From Pelagovum pacificum (GTDB lineage Bacteria > Pseudomonadota > Alphaproteobacteria > Rhodobacterales > Rhodobacteraceae), in NCBI RefSeq assembly GCF_016134045.1, contig NZ_CP065915.1, positions 62,001-126,000 on the forward strand: DNA of 64,000 nucleotides. The letters are read 5' to 3'. Below, in pieces: positions 9,115-18,371 of this stretch (its first letter is position 1; each line of letters opens with the position of its first letter). The position numbers were made by a program, and so were the translations under genes. The notes beneath the pieces were generated by a model. It ran no database searches. It was not told where the DNA came from and was given only the letters and a program-made list of their open reading frames with translations.

Positions 9115-10659
9115 TCAGCGCATACGCTGGCCGTTGACGATCAGCTGACCGTCGTCGGTCGTCTCGACCGTGGTTTCGAGCGCGTCGTCACCCGTCGCCT
9201 CCGCGATCATGGCGATCCCGGCGCGGGCGCCCATGGCGTCGCTTTCGGACACCAGCCCGATGGTGATGAGCCGGTCGAGCAGCGCGTTGACGCCGGTCGC
9301 GGCGAGCGTGGCCGAGCCGATCGGCTTCGGCATGCCGGGATAGGTCGTCATGTCGGTGAAGTCGAAATCGAACGCCCCGGTGGTCGACAGGGTCGCGCCC
9401 GCGGCGGACGCGTCGAGCGCGTTGATCGTGAGGCTTTCCAGCTCTGCCGGGATTTCCTCGTTCTCGATCATCGGCATCAGCGCTTCGAAGTCGAACAGGT
9501 CGACCAGCAGCCGGACATCTGCGGTGAGGTCGATGTCGAGCGAGACCGGATCACGCGGCAGGACGGCGGAGGGATCGAGCAGCGCCCAGATCTGGTCGCT
9601 CACCGAAAGCCCGTCGACAGCCACGGCATAGACCACGGGGGCCGCCGATTCGGTGCTGAGGACCGGCATCGCGAAATCGACGGACGCGCCTTCGATCTCG
9701 GCCTCGATCGGGAACGGCAGCAGTTCGGCCATCGAATAGCTGAAGTTGCTCGAGCCATAGGTGCCGGAAATCGCCAGACCGTCCGCGTCGAACATGATGT
9801 TCGAGGTCACATCGGTGGAGGAGGACCGCTGTTCGGAAGCCGCGCCCTCGATCGGGGTCAGGCTGGCGGAGTTGCTCGAGGCCACCGACGAGCTCGATTC
9901 GATCGACAGCCCGTTGCGAAGCTCGTTGCCGAAATCCATCCAGTTGATCCCGGAGGCGGGTATGGTGATCGAGGTCGTGGACCGCGTGCCTTCGCTGTTG
10001 CCGGAATTTTCCAGGAACCGGTCGCCGGTTTCCGGATCGGTGAAGACCATCGAATAGATCATCGAGCCGACATCGCCCTGCGTATCGACGGTCGTCATGC
10101 CGTCGACGGTGCGAATCCGGCTCTGGCTGTTCATGCCCGAGAATTCGAAATTGATGTCGAAGATCGAGGCGTCGATCTCCGGCTCTTCGGAGAAGGACAG
10201 ATCGGTCAGCGACATCGACATCGTCTCGACGGTCGACTGGAGCGCCAGATCCTCGGCGGTTCCGGCGGCGATCGTCTCGTTCCCGGTGATCGCATAGCTG
10301 ACGGTCGCGCTGCCGGAGACCTGATCGCCCATCGGGCCGATGGTCATGTCGAAGACCATCTCGGACTGGTCGGGATACTCGAACGCGACGGTGCCATCGC
10401 CACGGTCGGTGAGCGAAATGCCGTCCATCGACATGTCGATCGTCCCGAAGCCCTGCGGCAGCGTGATTCCGAAGTTGATGTCGGACACTTCCAGCACGTC
10501 GCCATTGCGGACGGTGCTGGCGGAGACGTCGATGCCGTAGGCTTCGACGTAGGATTCATAGACGTTCCACACCTCTTCGGGGGTGACGTCGGCGATGGCC
10601 TGGCCCGTCAGTACGACGGTGGCCGGCAGGGCGGCGAGCAGAGCGGAGCGGCGTGACAC
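9115..10659 (-). CDS. DUF2125 exported protein (paralogue 1)
   Basis: A 514-residue protein of the DUF2125 family, function unknown. Signal peptide: SRRSALLAALPATVVLTGQAIA, then mature protein starting near DVTPEEVW. The body is beta-rich, acidic and rich in Ser/Thr/Asp/Gly with repeating strand-turn patterns, as expected for an elongated periplasmic or outer-membrane-facing fold. I chose a GTG at 10659 because GAGGAGGAT lies just upstream and the signal peptide begins directly there; the open frame upstream to 10713 has no ribosome site. It is the downstream member of a tandem pair with the gene at 10751-12262; both end in a similar block (here QLIVNGQRMR). Confidence 0.8.
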   Translation of the reverse strand: MSRRSALLAALPATVVLTGQAIADVTPEEVWNVYESYVEAYGIDVSASTVRNGDVLEVSDINFGITLPQGFGTIDMSMDGISLTDRGDGTVAFEYPDQSEMVFDMTIGPMGDQVSGSATVSYAITGNETIAAGTAEDLALQSTVETMSMSLTDLSFSEEPEIDASIFDINFEFSGMNSQSRIRTVDGMTTVDTQGDVGSMIYSMVFTDPETGDRFLENSGNSEGTRSTTSITIPASGINWMDFGNELRNGLSIESSSSVASSNSASLTPIEGAASEQRSSSTDVTSNIMFDADGLAISGTYGSSNFSYSMAELLPFPIEAEIEGASVDFAMPVLSTESAAPVVYAVAVDGLSVSDQIWALLDPSAVLPRDPVSLDIDLTADVRLLVDLFDFEALMPMIENEEIPAELESLTINALDASAAGATLSTTGAFDFDFTDMTTYPGMPKPIGSATLAATGVNALLDRLITIGLVSESDAMGARAGIAMIAEATGDDALETTVETTDDGQLIVNGQRMR

Positions 10660-10697
10660 GGGATCCTCCTCGAATGAGTCACTGTCTGTGAAGTGAA

Positions 10698-10727
10698 GAG
10701 GGCCGCACGACATGTCGAGCGGCCCTC
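10698..10727 (-). repeat. Intercistronic hairpin between the DUF2125 paralogues
   Basis: GAGGGCCGC (10698-10706) and GCGGCCCTC (10719-10727) pair perfectly, and the loop itself contains the palindrome CGACATGTCG. No T tract follows on the minus strand, so it is not a standard terminator; it may protect or process the upstream transcript, or set different levels for the two paralogues. Confidence 0.6.
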
Positions 10728-10750
10728 GTCAGAACGTCTTGGCGCAGAGG

Positions 10751-12262
10751 TTACTGGATGCGCTGGCCGTTGGCGATGACGTGGCCCTGCTCGTTGATCT
10801 CGAGCGTGGATTCCAGCTGGTCTTCGCCGGTCGGCGTCGCGAACATGCCGAGCATCATGCGGGCACCCATCACCTGTTCCTGCGGCAGAAGGCCCATATC
10901 GACCAGCGTGTCGATCAGCGCGTTCGCACCGTTCACCTGCAGGTTCAGCTCGCCCATCGGGCGCGGGATGCCGTTGAAGGTGGCGAGGTCCTCGTTGTCG
11001 AAGGTGAAGGCCCCGTTGCCGAGCACTTCGGCCCCGACCAGCTGGATCGTCAGGTCGTCGAGGTTCAGCGACAGGATGTCGCCGGGCAGGGCACCGGACA
11101 TCAGCTCCATCGAGTTCGCCGGGTCGAGCAGGTCGTAGTCGAGCTGCACTTCGCCGGAAAGGTCGAGGTTCACCGTCGCCGGGTCATGCGGCAGCGCGCC
11201 ACCCGGATCGACCATGCCCCACACCATGTCGTTCACGGCGAGGTTGCTGATCAGCAGGTTCAGGCCGAACGGCGTCGGCTCGTCCGACTGACCGAGCGGC
11301 AGCTCGAGCCCGTAGGAATATTCATCGAGCGAGATGTCGATCGGGAACGGAACGTCGGACCCCTCGAACGAGACCTGCGGGTCCGACGCACCGCCCGAAA
11401 AGGAGATGCCGTCGATGCCCATGGAGATGAACAGCTCGCCACCGGAGGCGCTGGCGGAGCCGGAGGTGTTGTCGCTCCGCTCGGCGAATTCGAAGCTGTA
11501 TTCGGTCGCACCGTAGGAATAGCCGGCGTCGACGGACAGACCATCCACGAACACCGTTTCCGGTGCTTCGGGGTCGATGTCGGCGGGCATGTCGACGACG
11601 CTCTGCGTGGCGAGGCCGTCGATCGAGCCGCTGAAGGTCAGGATGCCGGGGCCGCCGTTCTCGCTGATGTTGAAGGTGGCGAGCACCTCCTGCACCGTCA
11701 TGGAGGATTCCATGTGGCGCACGTCGCCGTCGGTCGACGTGGTGGCCGCCTGCAGGCCGTTGAAGGCGAGGCTGATCTCTTCGAGCATGACTTCGTCCTC
11801 ACCCTCGATCGAATCGACGGAGGCGGTGACGGAATCGGCGCTCATCTCGTAGTTCAGGGCGCCCGGATCGCCGGAGACGTCCATGGCGTAGTTCGACATG
11901 CCGATCGTGCCCTCGACGGTCACCGGGTCGCCATAGGTCGGCGAGGTCACCACGGTCATCGGCATCGACTCGGGAACGCTCACGGTGACGGTGCCGTCGC
12001 CGTTCTCGGCCAGGCTGATCGGGCCCAGCTCGAAGGTCAGCTCCATCTCGTCGTTGACGGAGGACAGGGTGACGGTCTCGATGGTCATGGTGCCACCATC
12101 CATCGACTCGCCGTCGGTCGTCAGCGTCACCTCGCCGTACATATCCATCTGCGCGGTCCAGTCGTCCCAGACCTGCTGTGCCGTAACGTCGGCATGGGCG
12201 GCGGTACTGCCGAGGAGTGCTGTAATAAGCGCGGCACGACCCGTGCATTTCAAAGTGGCCAT
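10751..12262 (-). CDS. DUF2125 exported protein (paralogue 2)
   Basis: A 503-residue paralogue of the gene at 9115-10659. It has a clear signal peptide (residues 1-24, ending AAHA), then ADVTAQQVWDDW, which aligns with ADVTPEEVWNVY in the neighbour. The sequence is acidic and beta-rich and ends in HVIANGQRIQ. Both have a middle block that aligns (WGMVDPGGALPHDPATVNL here, WALLDPSAVLPRDPVSLDI in the neighbour). This is the promoter-proximal member of the pair and is divergent from the SDR gene 131 bases away. Function unknown; export is well supported. Confidence 0.82.
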   Translation of the reverse strand: MATLKCTGRAALITALLGSTAAHADVTAQQVWDDWTAQMDMYGEVTLTTDGESMDGGTMTIETVTLSSVNDEMELTFELGPISLAENGDGTVTVSVPESMPMTVVTSPTYGDPVTVEGTIGMSNYAMDVSGDPGALNYEMSADSVTASVDSIEGEDEVMLEEISLAFNGLQAATTSTDGDVRHMESSMTVQEVLATFNISENGGPGILTFSGSIDGLATQSVVDMPADIDPEAPETVFVDGLSVDAGYSYGATEYSFEFAERSDNTSGSASASGGELFISMGIDGISFSGGASDPQVSFEGSDVPFPIDISLDEYSYGLELPLGQSDEPTPFGLNLLISNLAVNDMVWGMVDPGGALPHDPATVNLDLSGEVQLDYDLLDPANSMELMSGALPGDILSLNLDDLTIQLVGAEVLGNGAFTFDNEDLATFNGIPRPMGELNLQVNGANALIDTLVDMGLLPQEQVMGARMMLGMFATPTGEDQLESTLEINEQGHVIANGQRIQ

Positions 12263-12393
12263 TTCGGACCCTTCCCTGTTGAAATTTATGGCGTCAGGTT
12301 CCCTTGCTGGATGCGCGAGGTCAAGGTGAGGAAAACTGGACCCGACAGACCCTTGCGGGGGATGCGGACGCTTCTATGGACAGGGATCGAAAC

Positions 12394-13143
12394 ATGGACA
12401 TGACAGGCAAGGTGGTCCTCATCACGGGCGCGAGCCGCGGCATCGGCGCTGCGGCGGCCGAGGAATTCGCGGCTGCCGGCGCGAAAGTCGCGCTGCTGGC
12501 CCGGCATGGCGACAAGGTCGCGGAGATCGCCGGCCACATCGGCGAGGCCGCGCTGGCCGTGCCGTGTGACGTTTCGCGCTGGTGGGAAGTGCAGGCCGCG
12601 ATCGAGGCGGTGGCCGACACGTTCGGGCGGATCGACGTCCTGATCGGCAACGCCGGCGTGATCGAGCCGATCGCCCCGCTGGCGGAAGCCGACCCCGAGG
12701 CGTGGGACCATTCCATCGACATCAACCTCAAGGGCGTCTTCCACGGTGTGCGCGCGGTTCTGCCGGTCATGCTGACGCAGGGTGGCGGGACGATCATCAC
12801 CGTGTCCTCGGGCGCGGCGCACAACCCGGTCGATGCCTGGTCGGCCTATTGCAGTGGCAAGGCGGGCGCTTTCATGCTGACCCGGATGGCTGACGCGGAG
12901 TACCGCGAGAAGGGCATCCGAGTGCTCGGCCTGTCGCCCGGCACCGTGGCAACCGACATGCAGCGCGCCATCAAGGCTTCGGGTGCGAACCGCGTCAGCA
13001 AGCTGGAGTGGAGCGATCACATCCCGCCGGAATGGCCGGCGAAGACGCTCGTCTGGATGTGCGGCGCGGAAGCGGACGGCTGGCTCGGCGACGACGTGTC
13101 GCTGCGCGACGAGGACATCCGCCGCAAGGTCGGGCTTATCTGA
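12394..13143 (+). CDS. SDR-family NAD(P)-dependent oxidoreductase
   Basis: A 249-residue classical short-chain dehydrogenase/reductase. It has the cofactor motif TGASRGIG (11-18), NAG at 86-88, the serine in VSSG (138-139) and the catalytic Y152-x3-K156 in AYCSGKAG. The substrate cannot be told from the sequence. The frame is open upstream to 12304, but AGGGA sits 7 bases before the ATG at 12394 and the conserved fold starts there. The C-terminal section (WLGDDVSLRDEDIRRKVGL) is typical of the family. Single gene. Confidence 0.88.
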   Translation: MDMTGKVVLITGASRGIGAAAAEEFAAAGAKVALLARHGDKVAEIAGHIGEAALAVPCDVSRWWEVQAAIEAVADTFGRIDVLIGNAGVIEPIAPLAEADPEAWDHSIDINLKGVFHGVRAVLPVMLTQGGGTIITVSSGAAHNPVDAWSAYCSGKAGAFMLTRMADAEYREKGIRVLGLSPGTVATDMQRAIKASGANRVSKLEWSDHIPPEWPAKTLVWMCGAEADGWLGDDVSLRDEDIRRKVGLI

Positions 13144-13153
13144 CGCGAATCGG

Positions 13154-13456
13154 TCAGCGGCGGCGCTTGCCCGGAACTTTCGAGCGGAACCCCGGCGGAC
13201 GCTTGCGGACCCACGCGATGAACTTCGCCAGCCGCGGATGGGTGCGGAGCGCCTCCGTCGTATTGTAGTCGCGGGCGAGCTCCGCCTCGGTGAGGGTGGC
13301 GTGGATCTCGCGGTGGCAGATGTGATGAAGCAGGACGGTCGGCCCGCCTTTGCCGCCTTTCAGCTTGGGGACGAGGTGGTGCAGGCTCTGCGGCACGTCC
13401 GGCGGAATCGGCCGGCCGCAGAGGCCGCAGACTGGGTAGTCGTCGCTCTTGTCCAT
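13154..13456 (-). CDS. Small HNH-domain protein
   Basis: A 100-residue stand-alone HNH nuclease-fold protein. It shows a CxxC knuckle (CGLCGRPIP), the HH of SLHHLVPKLKGG and the second metal cluster HHICHREIH, all that is needed for a beta-beta-alpha metal finger. The C-terminal tail is strongly basic (PGFRSKVPGKRRR), consistent with nucleic-acid binding. No partner methyltransferase, phage or restriction gene is beside it, so it is not obviously part of a restriction system. It is convergent with the SDR gene (10-base gap) and divergent from the TIGR03862 gene. Confidence 0.82.
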   Translation of the reverse strand: MDKSDDYPVCGLCGRPIPPDVPQSLHHLVPKLKGGKGGPTVLLHHICHREIHATLTEAELARDYNTTEALRTHPRLAKFIAWVRKRPPGFRSKVPGKRRR

Positions 13457-13493
13457 GCTTGCCCTCGCCGCTGCCGCAGGTCAGGAGACTGGT

Positions 13494-14696
13494 ATGGAGA
13501 CGGAAAAGGACAAGCCTGACGCGCTGATCGTCGGCGCCGGGCCGGCGGGCCTGATGGCGGCGGAGGTCCTGTCCGGCGCCGGGCTGTCCGTTCTGGTGGC
13601 GGAGTCGATGCCCTCGCCCGGTCGCAAGCTCCTGATGGCGGGCAAGAGCGGTCTGAACCTGACGCGGGAGGCGGAAGGGTTCCATGAGGCATATGGCGAG
13701 CTTGCCCCCGCGTTGCGGACGGCGCTCGATGCCTTCGGTCCGGCGGAGGTCCGCGCATGGGCCGAGGGGTTGGGGCAGACGTTGTTCACCGGCAGCACCG
13801 GGCGGGTCTTTCCGGTCGTGATGAAAGCCTCGCCCCTGTTGCGGGCATGGCTCGCGCGGCTGGAGGGGCAGGGCGTCGAGTTGCGCCGCCGCTGCCGCTT
13901 CGTCGGCTGGGAGGCTGGCGCCGTGCTGCTGGAGGACAATGGCGCGCTTCAACGGCTGCGTCCCGAAATCACCGTGCTGGCCGCCGGGGGCGCGAGCTGG
14001 CGGCGGCTCGGCTCCGACGGCAGCTGGGCGGCGGCCTTTCGGGCGGACAGCCTTGCGCCGTTCGCGCCGGCGAATGCCGGTCTCCGGGTCGACTGGTCCC
14101 ATCACATGGCCGCGCGGTTCGGCGACCCGGTGAAGGGCTGTGCCCTTCTGGCCGGGGGCGAGCGCAGCCGTGGCGAATTCGTCATCTCGGCGCGTGGGCT
14201 GGAGGGTGGCGGCATCTACGCCGTCAGCCGGGCCGTCCGGGGCGGAGCGCCGCTGTCGATCGACCTCGCCCCCGACCTGTCGGAGGCGGAGGTGCGTGCG
14301 CGGCTGTCGCGGTCGCGCGGCAAGGCGAGCCTGTCGAACCACCTCCGCAAGTCGCTTTCCCTCGATCCGGCGCGGCTGGCGCTGTTGCAGGAGTTCGGTC
14401 GTCCGCTGCCCGATGACCTTGCCCCCCTGGTGAAGGCGCTGCCGGTCCGGCACGCCGGGCTGAGACCGCTGGACGAGGCGATCTCCACCGCGGGCGGGCT
14501 GAAGTTTGCCGCGCTGGATGAAGGGCTCATGCTGAAGGACCGTCCCGGCACGTTCGCGGCGGGCGAGATGCTCGACTGGGAGGCACCGACGGGGGGCTAT
14601 CTGCTGACCGCCTGTTTCGCGACCGGTCGGCACGCGGCACTTGCCGCGCTGGACTGGCGAGCGGGTCAGGCAACGCAGGAGTCCGCCGTCCCGTAG
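13494..14696 (+). CDS. TIGR03862-type flavoprotein (NAD(P)/FAD-dependent)
   Basis: A 400-residue FAD-binding protein of the BaiN/HI0933-like group, TIGR03862 subtype. The N-terminal dinucleotide fold is VGAGPAGLMAAEVL, followed by SGLNLTREAEGF and, at the C-terminus, AAGEMLDWEAPTGGYLLTAC, which contacts FAD. The biological substrate of this family is not known. The start at 13494 has AGGAGA 5-6 bases upstream; an earlier ATG at 13449 would overlap the HNH gene on the other strand. Its 3' end overlaps the convergent sulfotransferase-like gene by 31 bases. Confidence 0.88.
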   Translation: METEKDKPDALIVGAGPAGLMAAEVLSGAGLSVLVAESMPSPGRKLLMAGKSGLNLTREAEGFHEAYGELAPALRTALDAFGPAEVRAWAEGLGQTLFTGSTGRVFPVVMKASPLLRAWLARLEGQGVELRRRCRFVGWEAGAVLLEDNGALQRLRPEITVLAAGGASWRRLGSDGSWAAAFRADSLAPFAPANAGLRVDWSHHMAARFGDPVKGCALLAGGERSRGEFVISARGLEGGGIYAVSRAVRGGAPLSIDLAPDLSEAEVRARLSRSRGKASLSNHLRKSLSLDPARLALLQEFGRPLPDDLAPLVKALPVRHAGLRPLDEAISTAGGLKFAALDEGLMLKDRPGTFAAGEMLDWEAPTGGYLLTACFATGRHAALAALDWRAGQATQESAVP

Positions 14697-15316
14697 CCGA
14701 GCACGTCGAGGTCCCACGCGTAGTGGCTCCGGACATGCGCGATCGCTTCAGGGCCGTAATGGCCGAGCCAGTCGTCGGGATCGTCGGGCGGCACGACAGG
14801 GACCCCGCCGGGGGCGAAGCCGATGTCGGCGCAGACTTCCGCCAGATCCGTATCCAGCCGTTCGCGGCGGATCACATGGGTGATCTTGCCGCCGCACCAG
14901 TTTTCAGCCGACCACGCGCCGTAGCGCCGCCACAGCTGATCCGGCCGTCCGCCCGCGCCAGGGCCGTCGGGGCGGGTGGTGGCGAGCCAGCGTTGAAACC
15001 GCTCCGCCCGGTCGTGTCGGCGCAGACCGGTGAGAGGGCGCGCGGCATGGATCCGGTCGAACAGCGCCGCGAGACGGGGGAACGGATCGCGCACGCAGGT
15101 GATCCGGTGATACTTATAGAAATCGAGGCCCATCGCGTCGAACCGCCAGACGGCTTCGTCCGGGGGCATGTAGCGGTAGAACGGAGAGTCCGGGCCACGG
15201 CTGAAATAGTCCGTCGTTCCGACCTCGCAGAACGGCAGGAACAGTTGTTCCACCGCGAAACAGTCGGTCATCGGACTGGAAAAGTAGATGAAACGATGGC
15301 GGTGCGAGATGATCAT
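14666..15316 (-). CDS. Sulfotransferase-family protein
   Basis: A 216-residue protein that resembles the sulfotransferase superfamily used for carbohydrates. The start (HRFIYFSSPMTDCFAVEQLF) corresponds to the 5'-phosphosulfate loop position, and YHRITCVRDPFPRLAALFDR matches the 3'-phosphate-binding strand (VRDP..R). The loop itself is degenerate relative to the usual PK-x-G-S/T, so PAPS use is not certain. It may modify a surface polysaccharide: the yjbH-yjbF locus begins 162 bases away on the other strand. Convergent 31-base overlap with the flavoprotein gene. Confidence 0.68.
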   Translation of the reverse strand: MIISHRHRFIYFSSPMTDCFAVEQLFLPFCEVGTTDYFSRGPDSPFYRYMPPDEAVWRFDAMGLDFYKYHRITCVRDPFPRLAALFDRIHAARPLTGLRRHDRAERFQRWLATTRPDGPGAGGRPDQLWRRYGAWSAENWCGGKITHVIRRERLDTDLAEVCADIGFAPGGVPVVPPDDPDDWLGHYGPEAIAHVRSHYAWDLDVLGYGTADSCVA

Positions 15317-15477
15317 GACGGACGGACTACCGCCGAACCCTTAACCGCCGGTTGAAGCCGCCGGTGTCTCCGTCGCAACATGGAAGGGAATGGCAAGTCT
15401 GCGCGAACGCTGCGCTTCAATCGCCCGGCGCATTGAAGTATGACCACTGCCAATGCCTGGAAGGCGGGGGCACCTGA

Positions 15478-17601
15478 ATGAATTTGAGAACGACCACCAT
15501 TCTCGCCGGCATGGCGTTCGCCGCAACCGGCGCGTCGGCCCAGTCGATGTGGGACACTGGATATACACTCTACGGCACGCCCGGTCTGATCGACATGCCA
15601 TCGGGCATGGCGGACCGCGACGGACAGCTGGCGATCACCGCGAGCGGGTTCGACGACCAGCAACGCTTCACGGCGAGCTTCCAACTCCATGAGCGGGTCG
15701 GCGCGAGCTTCCGCTATTCCCGGATCGACCAGTTCGGCGGCGTGAACAACGATGCGACCTTCGACCGGAGCCTCGATATCCGGTTCCTGCTGCTGGAAGA
15801 GGGCACCTATGCCCCGGCGCTGACGCTTGGCCTGCAGGATTTCCTCGGCACGGGGCGCTACTCGGGCGAATATCTCGCCGCGACGAAGCACGTGACACCC
15901 GCGCTGCGGGTCACCGCCGGGATCGGCTGGGGCCGGTTCGGCAGCAACAACGGGTTCGACAACCCGCTCGCCGCGATCGACGAGCGGTTCGAGGACCGTC
16001 CGGTGTCGAACGAGGATTTCTTCGAGGAAGGTGGGCGCGTGTCGTCCGGCCTGTTCTTCCGGGGCGATGCGGCGCTGTTCGGCGGTGTCGAGTACCGGGT
16101 GACCGATACCCTGACCGGGATCGTCGAATATTCGTCCGACGGCTATGACTTCGAAGTCGATGGCGGCAGCTACGAGCACAACTCGCCGCTGAACCTCGGC
16201 CTCGCGTGGCGTCCGAAGCCGGAATACGAATTCAACGTCGCCTACCTGAACGGCCACACGATCGGCATCGGCGCGACCTTCACGGTGAACCCTGAGGACC
16301 GGCTGACATACGGTGGCCGCGACCTCGCCCCCGTGCCGGTCGCCGTTCGGCCCGCGAACACGCGCGCCGCGACGACGTGGGACCGCAACCAGATTCCCGA
16401 ATCCGCGCTGCAGACCGGCCTTGTCCAGGTGCTCGACACCGAGGGCGTGAAGGTCCGCGGGCTGGAAATCACGGACCGGCAGGTCCGCATCCGCTACGAG
16501 AACACCCGCTACCGCACCGAGGCACAGGTGATGGGCCGCATGTCGCGGCTGCTGTCGCAGGCGATGCCGCCGTCGGTCGAGTTGTTCACCTTCGAGCCGC
16601 TGCGCGACGGCGTGCCGGCCTCGTCGGTGACCGTGCGCCGTTCGGATCTGGAGGCGCAGGAGAACGAGGTCGGCGGCAGCGATGCGCTGCTCGCCTCGAC
16701 GACCTTCTCCGACGCCTACGGTCTGGACGAGGGGATCGTGCGCATCGACAACGGCGATCCGCGTTTCTCGTGGGGTCTTGGCCCCTACTTCGCACAACGG
16801 CTGTTCGACCCGGACAACCCCGTGAACCTCGAGGTCGGGGCGCAGCTGTCGGCGGACTACCTGATCCAGCCGAACCTGCTGCTGTCGGGCTCCATCCGGC
16901 AGCCGATCGCGGGCGAGGCGGAGCCGGACCGGCGCGATACTTCGACCAACATCCCCGTCGTGCGGACCGACAACAGCCTCTATGGCGAGGACGGCGGCCC
17001 GGTCCTGTCGGACCTGTCGCTCGCCCATTTCGGACGTCCGGGGCCGAACCTCTACAGCCGCGTCAGCCTCGGCTACTTCGAGAAGATGTACGGCGGTATC
17101 TCGACCGAGCTTCTGTGGAAGCCGGTGACGAGCCCGCTCGCGCTGGGGGCGGAGATCAATTACGTCGCCAAGCGTGACTACGACGGCTGGTTCGGCTTCC
17201 AGGATTACGAAGTCCTGACCGGCCACGCGTCGGCCTATTACGACACGGGCTTCGGCTATGTCGGGCAGCTCGACGTCGGCCGCTACCTTGCCGGCGACTG
17301 GGGGGCGACGATGTCGGTGACCCGCGAGTTCGACAACGGCTGGGCGGTCGGCGCCTACGTGACGCGAACCGACGTCAGCTTCGAAGATTACGGCGAAGGC
17401 TCGTTCGACAAGGGGGTCGAGATCTCGATCCCGACGGACTGGATTCTCGGCACGCCGTCCCGACAGGCCTATTCGACCAAGCTGCGCTCGCTCACGCGGG
17501 ACGGCGGGGCGCGGCTGAGCGTGGACGGGCGTCTCTATCCGAGCGTCCGCGATGCGCACCTGCCCGAGATCGAGGACAGCTGGGGGAGGTTCCTGAGATG
17601 A
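15478..17601 (+). CDS. yjbH: YjbH-family outer-membrane exopolysaccharide protein
   Basis: A 707-residue exported protein of the YjbH family. It has a signal peptide (residues 1-22, ending ASAQS), the family opening YTLYGTPGLIDMPSG and repeated amphipathic beta strands ending in aromatic residues through to the C-terminus (DSWGRFLR), which fits a beta-barrel. In E. coli yjbEFGH encodes a secreted polysaccharide system; related GfcD acts in group 4 capsule. Length is in the family range. The stop overlaps the yjbF start by 4 bases (ATGA), so the two are coupled. The upstream 160 bases hold the likely promoter; a near-match to a CtrA site (TTAA-N7-TTGA) lies at 15341-15355. Confidence 0.88.
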   Translation: MNLRTTTILAGMAFAATGASAQSMWDTGYTLYGTPGLIDMPSGMADRDGQLAITASGFDDQQRFTASFQLHERVGASFRYSRIDQFGGVNNDATFDRSLDIRFLLLEEGTYAPALTLGLQDFLGTGRYSGEYLAATKHVTPALRVTAGIGWGRFGSNNGFDNPLAAIDERFEDRPVSNEDFFEEGGRVSSGLFFRGDAALFGGVEYRVTDTLTGIVEYSSDGYDFEVDGGSYEHNSPLNLGLAWRPKPEYEFNVAYLNGHTIGIGATFTVNPEDRLTYGGRDLAPVPVAVRPANTRAATTWDRNQIPESALQTGLVQVLDTEGVKVRGLEITDRQVRIRYENTRYRTEAQVMGRMSRLLSQAMPPSVELFTFEPLRDGVPASSVTVRRSDLEAQENEVGGSDALLASTTFSDAYGLDEGIVRIDNGDPRFSWGLGPYFAQRLFDPDNPVNLEVGAQLSADYLIQPNLLLSGSIRQPIAGEAEPDRRDTSTNIPVVRTDNSLYGEDGGPVLSDLSLAHFGRPGPNLYSRVSLGYFEKMYGGISTELLWKPVTSPLALGAEINYVAKRDYDGWFGFQDYEVLTGHASAYYDTGFGYVGQLDVGRYLAGDWGATMSVTREFDNGWAVGAYVTRTDVSFEDYGEGSFDKGVEISIPTDWILGTPSRQAYSTKLRSLTRDGGARLSVDGRLYPSVRDAHLPEIEDSWGRFLR

Positions 17602-18278
17602 GCATGAAAACCGCACTTCTGACGGGCCTCGTCGCGGCGACCGCCCTTACGGCCTGCGGGCCGAAATACGAGGACAGCGGCGAGGTGTTCAGCGCCCTGT
17701 CGGCGAGCTTGCTTGACCGCGGGGGCGAAGAGGCCTCGGCAGAGGAGGCCGCCGTCGCGCAGCAGGCGCAGGTGAACGCAGCCGCACAGGCGATCGCATC
17801 CGGGGAGACGTTGCTCTATGCCTCGATCCCCAGCCGCGAGGCCAACGCCTACGTGCAGGAGGTCGGTCGCAACGGGAGCGAAGTGACCTGGCTCAGCCCG
17901 GATGGCATCACCGTGACCTACGAGAACGGCCTGCTTGTCGCGACCCGTGGGCTCGGGCCTGATCTGATGGCTGCAAACGTATCCGGAACCGTTGCCGCAA
18001 TACGACAGGGTGGGGGCTCCGTAACCCGCAGCCACGAATATCTTGACGGTCTCGATCACCTCGTTCGGCAGGACTATTCCTGCACCGTCACGCGCGTCGG
18101 AAATGAGCCGATCGAGATATTTGAAGTGGCTCATGCCACTGTAAAATATGAGGAAAGCTGCCAGTCGGCAGGGGCCACCTTCACCAACACCTATTGGGTC
18201 GACAATTCAGGTGTTGTTTGGAAGTCGCGCCAGCTGATCTCACCGCCTGTGGGCTATCTTGACACCTACCGCCTCTAA
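17598..18278 (+). CDS. yjbF: YjbF-family lipoprotein
   Basis: A 226-residue lipoprotein of the YjbF/GfcB family, thought to act with YjbH in export of a surface polysaccharide. The signal peptide ends in the lipobox LTAC (Cys about residue 20). Downstream, SIPSREANAYVQEVGRNGSE and ITVTYENGLLVATRGLGPDL match the family core. It is coupled to yjbH by a 4-base overlap. From about 17980 onward codon usage is visibly less GC-rich than in yjbH. YjbG is missing from this locus. Confidence 0.85.
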   Translation: MSMKTALLTGLVAATALTACGPKYEDSGEVFSALSASLLDRGGEEASAEEAAVAQQAQVNAAAQAIASGETLLYASIPSREANAYVQEVGRNGSEVTWLSPDGITVTYENGLLVATRGLGPDLMAANVSGTVAAIRQGGGSVTRSHEYLDGLDHLVRQDYSCTVTRVGNEPIEIFEVAHATVKYEESCQSAGATFTNTYWVDNSGVVWKSRQLISPPVGYLDTYRL

Positions 18279-18371
18279 GTGGAAGTAGCGGATATAGCTT
18301 GAGTTTCGGGAACCCGATGGATACACAAGCTTTGGGTCTAAACGACACGCACCTGTTGGAGTATATTTGAT

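Noticed and set aside
7657..10656. 999-codon open frame on the plus strand
   Set aside because: It is antisense to pmbA and a DUF2125 gene, lacks any known domain and is low-complexity (R/G/D/H-rich). Long antisense frames are common in GC-rich coding DNA.
13154..14696. HNH protein and neighbouring flavoprotein as a defence system
   Set aside because: No helicase, methyltransferase, nuclease or toxin partner, and the flavoprotein belongs to a housekeeping-type family, so the proximity alone is not evidence.
15313..17616. 767-codon open frame antisense to yjbH
   Set aside because: The composition is a mirror of yjbH codon bias and there is no domain or ribosome site; yjbH has a signal peptide and family motifs.
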